NCBI RefSeq assembly: GCF_017742215.1
Contig: NZ_JAGHKP010000004.1
Span: 558,001 to 622,000 of the forward strand
Direction of reading: 5' to 3'
Source of the DNA: Chitinophaga chungangae
Lineage (GTDB): Bacteria > Bacteroidota > Bacteroidia > Chitinophagales > Chitinophagaceae
DNA: 64,000 nucleotides
The first letter of the stretch is position 1. Every line of letters starts with the position of its first letter. A program made the position numbers and the translations under genes. The notes below the pieces were generated by a model. The model was given only the letters and a program-made list of their open reading frames with translations, had not been told where the DNA came from and ran no database searches. Positions 24,560-33,553 of this stretch are shown piece by piece.

Positions 24560-27001
24560 TCACTGCCACAGGATCATTTTTTTGATACGGTCCTCCAGCT
24601 TTTCACTGGTCATTTCTTCCCGCAAACTATCCACCTTGATCGGGAAACAAAACGGCGTCAGCCGCTGCGGGAAAGTGATCACGATCCTGTCTTTGCTGAT
24701 GCGCGCCAGCGTTTCGCGGAGGCGCGCCTCTTCCATCTGGTAAAAGAACGCCTCATTAAACGATTGCCGCACCAATATATTTTGCGCGTCGTAATCTTCG
24801 AATACTTTGAACAAAAGACTGGCGGACGACTGCAAATGCCGGTTGGCCTTATGTTGCCCCGGAAATCCCTGGAACACCAGCCCCGCGATCACCGCGATGT
24901 CGCGGAACTTGCGGCGCGCCATCTCGGTGGCGTTCACGCTGCTTTGCAGGTCGATGTTCAGGTTGTCCAGCGAAAACAATTCCTGCGCGTTCGTGTCGTC
25001 TACCGGTATCGGCTGGTCAGACAGCAACTCGAAACCATAATCGTTCATCGCGATGGAAAAGGTAATGGGGTGCTGCTGACTGATGCGCCAGGCAAGGAGC
25101 ATCGCCATCACTTCATGCACCAGCCTGCCTTCGAAAGGATATACAAAAAGATGGTAACCGTCTTTTGTTTCGATCTGTTCCATCAGCAGCTCGTCTTCCC
25201 GCGGGATGTGCGACAGAAGCTGCTGCAGGTCGAAAAGCGGTTGCAATATCGTCACTTCTTCCTCTTTCGCCGTGCCCGCCATCGCTTCGTGGAACTTTCG
25301 CCGCAGCATCATGCCGAGATTCGCGGAAAGCGGCATCCTGCCGCCGTTCCAGCTGGGTACGATGCTTTTTTTCGATTTGCTTTTGCGCACCAGCACGGTC
25401 ATATCTTTGATCATGACGAACTCAAGGTTCTGCCCGCTGAGCCTGAAACTGTCGCCGGGCGAGAGGCGCGAGATAAAATATTCTTCGATCAGGCCGATGA
25501 AGCCGCCGGTCATGTACCGCACCTTGAGCATGGCGTCGCTCACGATGGTGCCGATGTGCAGGCGGTGCCGCATGGCCTGCTGGCGGCTGACGCAGTGATA
25601 GGTGTCGCCTACCAGGTGCAGTTTGCGGAACTCGTCGTAACTCTGCAGCGCATCGCCGCCGGTGGTAAGAAAGGCAAGCACCCATTGCCATTCTTCAGTC
25701 GTCATGTCGCGGTAACAGAAAGTGCCCTGTACTTCGGCCCAGATCTCTTTGGCATTAAACCCGTCGGACACCCCGAGCGTCATCAGGTATTGCAGCAGCA
25801 CGTCGTACGCCAATACCACCGGCATGCGGCTTTCGATAAGGTTTTGTTTCATCGCGTCTTTCAGGGCGGCGGCTTCCACCAGTTCCAGCGAATGCGTGGG
25901 CAGGAACCAGATGTTGCTCACCGCGTCCGGCCGGTGGCCGCTGCGGCCGGCGCGCTGCAGGAAACGGGCCACGCCTTTGGGACTGCCCACCTGAATCACC
26001 GTGTCCACCGGCCTGAAATCCACGCCCAGGTCGAGGCTGGACGTGCATACCACGAGTTTCAGCGTGCCGGTGTGCAGCGCTTCTTCCACCCAGATGCGCA
26101 ATTCCGCGTCGATGGAGCCGTGATGCAGCGCCATGGCGCCCGCCAGCTCGGGGCATTCTTTCAGGATCTGGTGGTACCAGATCTCGGATTGGCCGCGGGT
26201 GTTGGTGAACAGGAGCGTGGTATTGCTTTGTTGGATCACGGGCAGCACCTTGTGCCGGAGTTTCAGTCCCATATGTCCCGCCCATGGGTATTTTTCGATC
26301 TCGTCCGGTAAAATGCAATGTACCTCGATGGCTTTTTTTACTTCCGCCTTTACGATCACGTGCGCGGGAGAAGGTTTGCCCATCAGCACTTCCAGCGCTT
26401 CGTGAAGGTTGCCGATGGTGGCGGAAATGCCCCATACCTGCAACCCGGGCCTGAGCCCGCGCAGGCGGCTGAGGCCAAGCTCCACCATCACGCCGCGTTT
26501 GCTGCCCAGCAGTTCGTGCCACTCGTCTACCACCACCGTGTTGAGCGTGGCGAAACGTTTGGCGTATTCTTTCTGCGCCATGAGGATGTGGATGGATTCG
26601 GGGGTGATGATGAGCACTTCCGGCATCTGTTTTTTCTGCTGCTCGCGTACGCTGGTAGCGGTATCGCCGCTGCGGATGCCTACTTTCCAGGGCACTTTCA
26701 GCTCGTGCAGGGCTTCTTCCATGGCGCGGCCGATGTCTTTGGCGAGCGCGCGCAGCGGGGTGACCCACAGCAATTGCAGGCCATTGACGCTTTTAGAGCG
26801 GTAATCCGGGTTTTCGTTGATCCAGCGGATCACTGTGCCCAGGAATAAGGAGAAGGTCTTGCCGAAGCCCGTAGGGGCATTTACCAGGCCGGAGCGGCCA
26901 TGGAGATAATGTTCCCATGCTTCTTCCTGGAAAACGAACGGCTTCAGTTCCTTTGCCGCCAGCCACTGTTCTATCGCCTGCCAGCCGGGTGTGTTTTTCA
27001 T
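24560..27001 (-). CDS. Ligase-associated DNA damage response DEXH-box helicase (Lhr-like)
   Basis: From the ATG at 27001 the protein has 813 residues, typical of the short Lhr-type repair helicases. Walker A is N-A-P-T-G-F-G-K-T (about residues 41-49) and motif II is D-E-W-H. The C-terminal RecA domain carries T-S-S-L-D-L-G-V-D-F and the motif VI string Q-R-A-G-R-S-G-H-R. A DUF4910/Lhr-core-like C-terminal part follows. The TTG at 27031 is an unlikely start. It forms a unit with pdeM; the partner ligase and exonuclease lie 2.4 kb away behind two transporter genes. Confidence 0.92.
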   Translation of the reverse strand: MKNTPGWQAIEQWLAAKELKPFVFQEEAWEHYLHGRSGLVNAPTGFGKTFSLFLGTVIRWINENPDYRSKSVNGLQLLWVTPLRALAKDIGRAMEEALHELKVPWKVGIRSGDTATSVREQQKKQMPEVLIITPESIHILMAQKEYAKRFATLNTVVVDEWHELLGSKRGVMVELGLSRLRGLRPGLQVWGISATIGNLHEALEVLMGKPSPAHVIVKAEVKKAIEVHCILPDEIEKYPWAGHMGLKLRHKVLPVIQQSNTTLLFTNTRGQSEIWYHQILKECPELAGAMALHHGSIDAELRIWVEEALHTGTLKLVVCTSSLDLGVDFRPVDTVIQVGSPKGVARFLQRAGRSGHRPDAVSNIWFLPTHSLELVEAAALKDAMKQNLIESRMPVVLAYDVLLQYLMTLGVSDGFNAKEIWAEVQGTFCYRDMTTEEWQWVLAFLTTGGDALQSYDEFRKLHLVGDTYHCVSRQQAMRHRLHIGTIVSDAMLKVRYMTGGFIGLIEEYFISRLSPGDSFRLSGQNLEFVMIKDMTVLVRKSKSKKSIVPSWNGGRMPLSANLGMMLRRKFHEAMAGTAKEEEVTILQPLFDLQQLLSHIPREDELLMEQIETKDGYHLFVYPFEGRLVHEVMAMLLAWRISQQHPITFSIAMNDYGFELLSDQPIPVDDTNAQELFSLDNLNIDLQSSVNATEMARRKFRDIAVIAGLVFQGFPGQHKANRHLQSSASLLFKVFEDYDAQNILVRQSFNEAFFYQMEEARLRETLARISKDRIVITFPQRLTPFCFPIKVDSLREEMTSEKLEDRIKKMILWQ

Positions 27002-27035
27002 CTTGCATGAAATTAGGAAAAATTCGGGCAAGGAC

Positions 27036-27043
27036 TACCTTTG
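27036..27043 (+). promoter_or_regulatory. -7 element (TACCTTTG) directly before the NCS2 permease gene
   Basis: An exact TAnnTTTG match ends 4 bp before the ATG at 27048, which implies a leaderless or very short-leader transcript. No -33 TTTG is obvious. Confidence 0.5.
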
Positions 27044-27047
27044 CCGT

Positions 27048-28370
27048 ATGCGCGATTTCTTTCGTTTACACGCAAACGGTACGACCGTTAAAAAGGAACT
27101 GCTGGCGGGACTGACCACTTTTTCCACTATGGCTTACATCCTGGCGGTGAACCCCATGATCCTCTCCAAAACGGGCATGGATTTTAACGCCCTGATCACG
27201 GCCACGGCGCTTTCCGCGGCCATCGGCACGCTGGTGATGGGGCTGTACGCCCGTCTCCCGATCGGGCTGGCGCCGGGAATGGGGCTGAACGCGTTTTTCG
27301 CCTACACCATCGTGCTGGGCATGGGGTATAGCTGGCAGTTCGCGCTCACGGCCGTTTTCCTGGAGGGTATCATTTTTATTTTCCTTTCGTTGTTCCACAT
27401 CCGCGAAGCGATCATCAACAGCATCCCCGAAAATCTGAAACACGCCATTTCGGTGGGCATCGGGCTATTGATCGCGCTGATCGGCATGGCTAACGCGGGC
27501 ATTATCGAAACGGGCATGCGGCATGTGGGCGAAGGGCGGCTGGACGGGGTGATCCTCAGGATCGGGAACATCGCCAGCGCAGGGCCGCTCATTGCGCTGA
27601 TCGGGCTGATCGTGAGCGCAGTGCTGATGTACCGGAAAGTGAACGCCGCTTTGTTGCTGGGCATTCTTATCGCCACCGTGGCCGGCATTCCGCTGGGCAT
27701 CACGCACTGGCCGGCCGGCGGCTTGCCGGTGAGCCTTCCGCCGGATATTTCGCCGATCGCGTTTCAGCTGGAATTTGAAAAAGTTTTTTCGCTGGATATG
27801 GTCGTGATCCTTTTTACGTTGCTGATGGTCAATCTTTTTGACACGGTGGGCACGCTGATCGGGCTTTGCAATAAAGCCGGCCTGCTCGATGCCCAAGGCC
27901 GCATCCCGCGCGCCAAACAGGCATTATTCGCCGATGCGGTAGGCACTACGGCCGGGGCCTTGCTGGGCACCAGCGTGGTAACGGCTTACGTGGAAAGCGC
28001 CAGCGGCATTGCTTCCGGTGGCAGAACGGGGCTTACGGCCGTAACCGTTGCGGCGATGTTTTTGCTGGCATTGTTCTTCGCGCCATTGTTCGCCATGATC
28101 CCCGCCGCCGCTACAGCCCCGGCGCTGATCATCGTAGGCATGCTGATGATGGGCGCGGTGGTGAAAATAAATTTCGAAGACGTAACGGAAGCGATCCCCG
28201 CATTCCTCGCCATCGTAATGATGCCGTACACTTACAGCATCGCGGAAGGGATCGTGTTCGGCATGCTGAGCTACGTATTACTGAAAGTATTCACGGGCAG
28301 GCATAAGGAGATCAGCCCGGTGATGTACGTGCTCGCGGTGTTGTTCGTGATGAGTTTTTTATTGCAGTAG
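27048..28370 (+). CDS. NCS2 family nucleobase permease (guanine/hypoxanthine type)
   Basis: The 440-residue integral membrane protein belongs to the AzgA-like branch of NCS2. It shows E-L-L-A-G-L-T-T-F-S-T-M-A-Y-I at the start, N-P-x-I-L, G-L-A-P-G-M-G-L-N-A-F-F near residue 78, and V-N-L-F-D-T-V-G-T-L-I-G near residue 265. Twelve to fourteen helices are expected. It likely imports purines by proton symport. The ATG at 27048 is chosen over upstream codons. It converges with the TauE/SafE gene, whose stop lies 1 bp away, with no terminator between. Confidence 0.92.
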   Translation: MRDFFRLHANGTTVKKELLAGLTTFSTMAYILAVNPMILSKTGMDFNALITATALSAAIGTLVMGLYARLPIGLAPGMGLNAFFAYTIVLGMGYSWQFALTAVFLEGIIFIFLSLFHIREAIINSIPENLKHAISVGIGLLIALIGMANAGIIETGMRHVGEGRLDGVILRIGNIASAGPLIALIGLIVSAVLMYRKVNAALLLGILIATVAGIPLGITHWPAGGLPVSLPPDISPIAFQLEFEKVFSLDMVVILFTLLMVNLFDTVGTLIGLCNKAGLLDAQGRIPRAKQALFADAVGTTAGALLGTSVVTAYVESASGIASGGRTGLTAVTVAAMFLLALFFAPLFAMIPAAATAPALIIVGMLMMGAVVKINFEDVTEAIPAFLAIVMMPYTYSIAEGIVFGMLSYVLLKVFTGRHKEISPVMYVLAVLFVMSFLLQ

Positions 28371-28371
28371 A

Positions 28372-29187
28372 TCAGGTGAAGAGCAGCCTTACGCCTACCA
28401 GCAGCAAAGCCCCCGCCAGCGCGAGTATGATGCCTTTGGGTTTTACTTTGCTGGAAAGGCCCGCCCCCAGCTGTGCGCCCAGGATCACGCCGGTGCCGAT
28501 GGCCAGCGCCGTTTGCCAACCCTCCCAGAAACTGCCCTGTACCATATGCACGATAGTGCCGGCCAGCGACATGATCGCGAGGATTAAATGCGACGTGGCC
28601 GTGGCGATATGAATGGGAAAATTAAGCAGGCTGATCAACGCCGGCACATGAATGATGCCGCCGCCGATGCCCAGCAGGCTGCTGATAAAGCCCACCAGGA
28701 AACTGATGGCGATGCCGTACCAGATGTTGAATTTGTAATGATGTTCCTCCCCGCTTTTTTCGATCAGGTCCCTTTCCACGCATTTGCCTTTGTTGCTGCG
28801 GGTGGCGTAACCGCCCTGTTTGGGTTTCAGGATGAGGAACACGGCGATAACGATCAGCAGCACACCGAGAATGATATTAAAAGTATGACGGGATATCCAG
28901 GAAGTGGCCATGGCGCCGAATACTGCGCCCGGCAGCGTGGCTACGGCAAATACGAAGGCCGATTTGTAGTCGATGCGTTTTTTGCGCGCGTAGGCAATGG
29001 AACCGGAGCTGGCGTTGAGGCATACCACCGCCAGCGAAATGCTGGTGAGCACGTCGGGCGACATGTCCGGGTAAATGAGCAGCAGCAGCGGCATGAGAAT
29101 AAATCCCCCGCCGGCGCCGATCAGCGTGCCGAAAGTACCGATGAGAAATCCAAGACCGACTAACAACAATAAAGCATGTAATTCCAT
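28372..29187 (-). CDS. TSUP family membrane permease (TauE/SafE-like sulfite exporter)
   Basis: From the ATG at 29187 the protein has 271 residues and about eight hydrophobic helices. It carries the duplicated TSUP signature: G-T-L-I-G-A-G-G-G-F-I in the first half and S-S-L-L-G-I-G-G-G-I-I-H-V-P in the second. A hydrophilic loop (about residues 125-150) separates the halves. Members export sulfite, sulfoacetate or related anions; the substrate here is unknown. It and the NCS2 gene split the ligase-associated repair set. Confidence 0.9.
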   Translation of the reverse strand: MELHALLLLVGLGFLIGTFGTLIGAGGGFILMPLLLLIYPDMSPDVLTSISLAVVCLNASSGSIAYARKKRIDYKSAFVFAVATLPGAVFGAMATSWISRHTFNIILGVLLIVIAVFLILKPKQGGYATRSNKGKCVERDLIEKSGEEHHYKFNIWYGIAISFLVGFISSLLGIGGGIIHVPALISLLNFPIHIATATSHLILAIMSLAGTIVHMVQGSFWEGWQTALAIGTGVILGAQLGAGLSSKVKPKGIILALAGALLLVGVRLLFT

Positions 29188-29441
29188 GTTTCCTTGCAAC
29201 AATTTTCACGTGTAATAGTATGCATCCGGCATGCGGCACGGCGGAAAGCCTCATCATAGCAATGGCTGGTACAATTGCGTTTTTTTAATGTTGGTTGCGT
29301 ATGATTGGTTCTTTCATTCCCCGTGTTTTTTAATGGCACAAAGGATGTTTTGGCGGCCGGTTTTTGACGCCGGCAAAGTAAAGGTAGGAGAGTTTCCCGA
29401 CACTAATTCTGTAGACTAATGGGGTAATACAGGCCCCTGTA

Positions 29442-31040
29442 TTAGCTATGCTGCCGCAGCAATTCCTTCAGGTCGTCGAGGGTGTTGATCTCCGCCACCG
29501 GCTTGTCTTTCCGCCAGCGGTGTATTCTCGGGAACCGCAGCGCGATGCCGGATTTGTGCCGGTTGGACGCGGCGATGCCTTCAAACGCGATCTCGAACAC
29601 CAGTTCGGGCTTCACCGTGCGTACCGGGCCGAACTTTTCCACGGCGTTTCGTTTCACCCAGTTGTCTACCTCGGCGATCTCTTTGTCCGTAAGTCCGGAA
29701 TAAGCTTTGGCGAAAGGCACCAGCTGATCGCCGTTGCGCACGGCGAAGGTGTAATCGGTGTATAAGTTAGAGCGGCGGCCATGGCCTTTCTGGGCGTATA
29801 CCATCACCGCGTCTACCGTGAAGGGGTCTATTTTCCATTTCCACCAGTCGCCACGGCGGCGGCCTACCTGGTAAGCGGAGCTTAATTTTTTGAGCATCAC
29901 GCCTTCGCTGCCATTGTCCCGCGAACGTTCGCGGATGGCGGCCAGCTCTTCCCAGCTGGCGTAGGCAATGGGCGGGGATATTCTCAGCGCGGGCTGATCT
30001 ACATTTTCGACCAGCTGTTCCAGTATGGCGCGGCGCTCGCTGAGCGGCCGCAAGCGGAGGTCTTCGCCGTTCCATTCCATGAGGTCGTAGCTGAGGAAGG
30101 CCACCGGCGCTTCCTGCAATTGTTTTTTCGTGAGGTTTTTACGGCCGATGCGCGTTTGCAGCGACTGAAAAGGTAAAGGCCGCTGCTGTTGCTGGTCGTA
30201 TGCAAGTATCTCGCCGTCGATGGCCGTGCCGTCTGGCAGGAAAGGCAGCAGGGCGGTGAGCTCGGGGAATTTGTCGGTGATCAGTTCCTCGCCTCTCGAC
30301 CAGATAAACAGCTGGCCGTTGCGGCGGATGATCTGCCCGCGAATGCCGTCCCATTTCCATTCCGCCTGCCATTCGCGCGGCTCGCCCAGTTCTCCGGTTT
30401 TATTTTCCAGCGCATATGCAAGAAAAAACGGGTAAGGTTTGGAATCGTCCGGGTTGCTGGCCGCGTCGCTGAGCAGCTGCGGCAGCGTGATCTGCTGCGG
30501 GTCCCAATTGCCGCTGATCATGTGAGACACCACGGCGGGCTCCAGCTGGTAGGTTCTGGATAAAGCGTTCACGATCGTGCTTTGCGATACGCCAATGCGG
30601 AAGCCGCCGGTGATCAGCTTGTTAAAAACAAATCTTTCGTTGGGCTGCATCTGGTCCCACGCATTGCGGATGAATGCCGCTTTCTCGGCCTCGGGCGCCT
30701 TTTCCAGCCGGAGCAGCACGTCCAGCCAGTAATGCAGCGGCTGCGGCAGCGCTTTTGTTTCGGGCGGCGGCAACAGCAGCGCGATAGTTTCGGCAAGGTC
30801 GCCTACGGTGTGGTAACATTCTGAAAAAAGCCATTCCGGCAGCGCGGTCACTTCCATGCACCATTGCCGCAGCTGCGTGGAATTGACCACCCGCTTGGGC
30901 CTCCGGCCGGAGAACAGGGCCAGCACCCAGGGTTTGTCCCGCTCGTCTGCCGAAGCGAAATAACTGCTCAGCGCCTCCAGCTTTTCGTTGGTTTTGGTGC
31001 TGCCTGCCAGGGTGGATATGAGCTGTGAGAAATGATGCAT
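29442..31040 (-). CDS. ATP-dependent DNA ligase (ligase-associated DNA damage response)
   Basis: This 532-residue ATP-dependent ligase has an N-terminal helical DNA-binding domain (about residues 1-195), the adenylation domain with the nucleotidyl lysine in W-K-W-D-G-I-R-G (about 227-234), E-G-V-M-L-K-K (motif IV) and W-W-K-W-K (motif V), and a C-terminal OB fold. It seals nicks in the repair set that also includes the exonuclease 1 bp upstream and the helicase and PdeM further on. It is distinct from the NAD-dependent replicative ligase LigA, which is not in this window. Confidence 0.93.
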   Translation of the reverse strand: MHHFSQLISTLAGSTKTNEKLEALSSYFASADERDKPWVLALFSGRRPKRVVNSTQLRQWCMEVTALPEWLFSECYHTVGDLAETIALLLPPPETKALPQPLHYWLDVLLRLEKAPEAEKAAFIRNAWDQMQPNERFVFNKLITGGFRIGVSQSTIVNALSRTYQLEPAVVSHMISGNWDPQQITLPQLLSDAASNPDDSKPYPFFLAYALENKTGELGEPREWQAEWKWDGIRGQIIRRNGQLFIWSRGEELITDKFPELTALLPFLPDGTAIDGEILAYDQQQQRPLPFQSLQTRIGRKNLTKKQLQEAPVAFLSYDLMEWNGEDLRLRPLSERRAILEQLVENVDQPALRISPPIAYASWEELAAIRERSRDNGSEGVMLKKLSSAYQVGRRRGDWWKWKIDPFTVDAVMVYAQKGHGRRSNLYTDYTFAVRNGDQLVPFAKAYSGLTDKEIAEVDNWVKRNAVEKFGPVRTVKPELVFEIAFEGIAASNRHKSGIALRFPRIHRWRKDKPVAEINTLDDLKELLRQHS

Positions 31041-31041
31041 G

Positions 31042-32043
31042 TTAAACCGTTGTTTCTTCTTCCGTGCCGTACGCGGTTTTTATTTCCTCAGCCGGTATGC
31101 CGTTTTCCTGCAGGTAACGCGCCAGCACGCTGCTGAAACCATGGGTAACGAATACTTTTTCCGCGCCCGTTTCTTTGACGGTGCCCAGCAATCCTTTCCA
31201 GTCGGCATGGTCTGATATGGCAAAACCCGCGTCTGCATTAAGGCGGCGGGCGTTGCCGCGCACCTGCATCCAGCCGCTGCAAACGCCGAGCGAATATGGC
31301 GCAAAACGGCGCATCCAGGTGCTGTCTGCCGTGGAAGGCGGGGCTATCACGATGCTGTTCTTAAAATGTTCTTTCGGTGTTTCCTGCGTGATCAGCTCCA
31401 CGGGCGGCAGGTTCCAGCCGGCTTTTAACAATGTTTCGTGCGCGTTGTAAATAGCGCCGTGCACTAAAAAACGTTTGCCGGTATGCTGCAGGTTGTACAT
31501 CAGGCGTTGCGCCTTGCCCAGGCTGTATCCCAGCAGGATGCTGTTTTTCCCGGCCGCTTCATTTTCCTTCACCCAGTTTTCCATGTCCCCGAACAAAGCC
31601 GCCTGCGGCCGCCAGTGATAGATCGGGAGGCCGAAGGTGCTTTCGGTGATGAACACATGGCAGCGCACCGGCTCGAACTCTCCGGAAAGACCGTCATTTT
31701 CTGTTTTATAATCGCCGCTGGCCACCCACGATTGCCCGCCTACGGTCACTTTCACCTGCGCGGAACCGATCATGTGCCCGGCTGGATGGAAGGATATGGT
31801 AACGCCGTTGATCTGCACCGTTTCTCCCCAGCCCGCGCCTTGTACCGCAATATCCTGCCCCAGCCGCAGCTGCAGCAGCGGAACGGAATCTTTCGAACAG
31901 AGATATTTTTGGTTACCCAAACGCGCATGATCGGCGTGGGCGTGGGTGATCACGGCGCGTTCCACCGGTTTCCAGGGGTCGATGTAAAAATCGCCTGCGG
32001 GGCAATAAATGCCGCTGTCTGTAAAGGTGAGTACGGGCTGCAT
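31042..32043 (-). CDS. Ligase-associated DNA exonuclease (metallo-beta-lactamase fold)
   Basis: The 333-residue protein has the MBL core motif T-H-A-H-A-D-H (about residues 33-39), P-A-G-H-M-I-G-S-A-Q and S-G-D-Y-K, then a beta-CASP-like region, as in the Artemis/SNM1-like exonucleases found with ATP-dependent ligases. The stop codon is 1 bp before the ligase start, so the two are translated together. Its predicted role is end processing in DNA repair. Confidence 0.9.
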   Translation of the reverse strand: MQPVLTFTDSGIYCPAGDFYIDPWKPVERAVITHAHADHARLGNQKYLCSKDSVPLLQLRLGQDIAVQGAGWGETVQINGVTISFHPAGHMIGSAQVKVTVGGQSWVASGDYKTENDGLSGEFEPVRCHVFITESTFGLPIYHWRPQAALFGDMENWVKENEAAGKNSILLGYSLGKAQRLMYNLQHTGKRFLVHGAIYNAHETLLKAGWNLPPVELITQETPKEHFKNSIVIAPPSTADSTWMRRFAPYSLGVCSGWMQVRGNARRLNADAGFAISDHADWKGLLGTVKETGAEKVFVTHGFSSVLARYLQENGIPAEEIKTAYGTEEETTV

Positions 32044-32061
32044 GGATCACCGAATTTAACG

Positions 32062-32095
32062 AAAAAAGGGGATGGCCGTAACCGGCTATCCCCCT
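32062..32095 (-). terminator. Intrinsic terminator after the lipoprotein gene (minus strand)
   Basis: GGGGATGGCCG pairs with CGGCTATCCCC (one G-T pair) around a 4-nt loop. On the minus strand a run of six U follows, suited to the gene ending at 32115. Confidence 0.85.
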
Positions 32096-32114
32096 TCTTT
32101 CCAGCTGTTTGTTC

Positions 32115-33440
32115 TTACAATGCCGAATTCATCCTGAAATCGGCGCTGTCGCCTTTCTGGATGATATAAATATTCTTGTTCTCGAAATAATCGGGTGTTT
32201 CTTCGCCGTCTTTCAAATAAACCGGCTGGAAGTTGAACGTGGTGAACACGCGGTTGCCCGGCTTGTTCATGTCTTTGTTGAAATACAGGCCGTCCTGGCT
32301 GAGCAGGTTCACGAAATACCAGGTAAGCTCAAAACCTTTGAACGCCATGTCCGACGGGCGGGCTTTGTAAATTTTCCGGAACTGGTCGGTCACGTATTTG
32401 CTGTACACGTCCGTTTTGTCGTTGTAATACGGCGAGGAATAATACATGGTGATGCCGGCGAACTCGGGCTCTTTGAATTTCATGATGTCCCAGGTGGGCA
32501 TGCCGAACACGTGCATCGGGTAAGTCGCTTTTTGCGGGGCGAGCTTTCGCAGGATGGATTTGGCGCCCACTTCGTCCAGCGCGGTGATGATGAGGATGTT
32601 CGGCCGGTCCGTGAGCAGCAGCTGGCTCAGCTGGCCTTCGGTGGTGGCGTCGCTCCATACCAGTTCGCGCACGCGCGCTTTTTTGTCGTAGTTCAGCCTG
32701 TCGTAAGCCGCTTTGATATTGGCGGCGATGCCTGCTTCGAAATTGGTGTTCCTGCGGAGGATAACGATGTTTTTATTTGCGAAACCTTTCTGCGCGTAAT
32801 CGTGCATGGCTTCCACGTGACTGCGGAGCGTGCTGTTGGATATGAGCAGAAAAGGGTTTTCGGTTACGCCGCCATCGTTGGGATAGGTGGCGGACACGAA
32901 GTTGATCTCTTTTTGTTTCGCGAAATCGCTGAGCAGCCTGAATTCGGGCGTGCCGACGGCGCCGATGATGAGGTCCGCATTGTCGATCTGGCGGTTGCGC
33001 AGTACGGCGGCCACGTCGTTGTTTTTGGCTTTGTTGTCAAACACCTGCACGGTGAGCTTCACGCCATGGCTTTTCAGCGAATCCAGCGCCAGCTGCACGC
33101 CTTCATAAAATTCCAGGCCGGGCATCACATAACGCGGCATGGTGCGGCCGGGAATATCGGTGGAAGTGGCAAACACGGAATCCAGGAAAAACGGCGCAAA
33201 AACGGCTACGGTGTAATTGTCGCGTTTCACTTCCTTCGCAAAGGCCGGTACGTTGAAGGGCGCGGCTTTAGGCTCGGGCTTTTTTACTTCCGGTTCTTTT
33301 TCGGCCGGTTTCGGTTTGCTCAGCTCTGGTGGAGGGCCGTCTGTTTTGGTGACCGTAGGCCTGAAAATGCTACAGGCCTGCATCATTAATATGACCGCAA
33401 CGGTCATGGCAAGACTGCCGGATGTTCTCGATAGGTTCAT
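32115..33440 (-). CDS. Periplasmic-binding-protein-like lipoprotein (PBP type I fold)
   Basis: From the ATG at 33440 the protein has 441 residues. The signal peptide ends in M-Q-A-C (Cys23), which marks a lipoprotein. A Pro/Lys/Glu-rich linker (about residues 30-62) leads to a Leu/Ile/Val-binding-protein-like fold with two alternating alpha-beta lobes. No ABC permease is adjacent, so it may be a receptor or structural protein (LpoA-like) rather than a transporter part. Its gene lies after guaA on the same strand, separated by a terminator. Confidence 0.8.
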   Translation of the reverse strand: MNLSRTSGSLAMTVAVILMMQACSIFRPTVTKTDGPPPELSKPKPAEKEPEVKKPEPKAAPFNVPAFAKEVKRDNYTVAVFAPFFLDSVFATSTDIPGRTMPRYVMPGLEFYEGVQLALDSLKSHGVKLTVQVFDNKAKNNDVAAVLRNRQIDNADLIIGAVGTPEFRLLSDFAKQKEINFVSATYPNDGGVTENPFLLISNSTLRSHVEAMHDYAQKGFANKNIVILRRNTNFEAGIAANIKAAYDRLNYDKKARVRELVWSDATTEGQLSQLLLTDRPNILIITALDEVGAKSILRKLAPQKATYPMHVFGMPTWDIMKFKEPEFAGITMYYSSPYYNDKTDVYSKYVTDQFRKIYKARPSDMAFKGFELTWYFVNLLSQDGLYFNKDMNKPGNRVFTTFNFQPVYLKDGEETPDYFENKNIYIIQKGDSADFRMNSAL

Positions 33441-33469
33441 ATGGTGCCAAAATTGCAAAAATCATTCCA

Positions 33470-33527
33470 CAGGAAAAAGAAATTACGAACTACAAATGAA
33501 AAATTTAACTCATTCGTAGTTCGTAAT
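33470..33527 (-). terminator. Long hairpin terminator after guaA (minus strand)
   Basis: An 18-bp stem with one mismatch (33482-33499 with 33510-33527) closes a 10-nt loop. On the minus strand it is followed by a U-rich stretch (UUCUUUUUCC). It lies 26 bp after the guaA stop codon. Confidence 0.75.
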
Positions 33528-33553
33528 CACCGTTTTATACGAATATTATATTA

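Noticed and set aside
24764..26311. Plus-strand frame of 515 codons opposite the helicase gene
   Set aside because: Antisense shadow of the Lhr-like helicase, whose motifs are complete.
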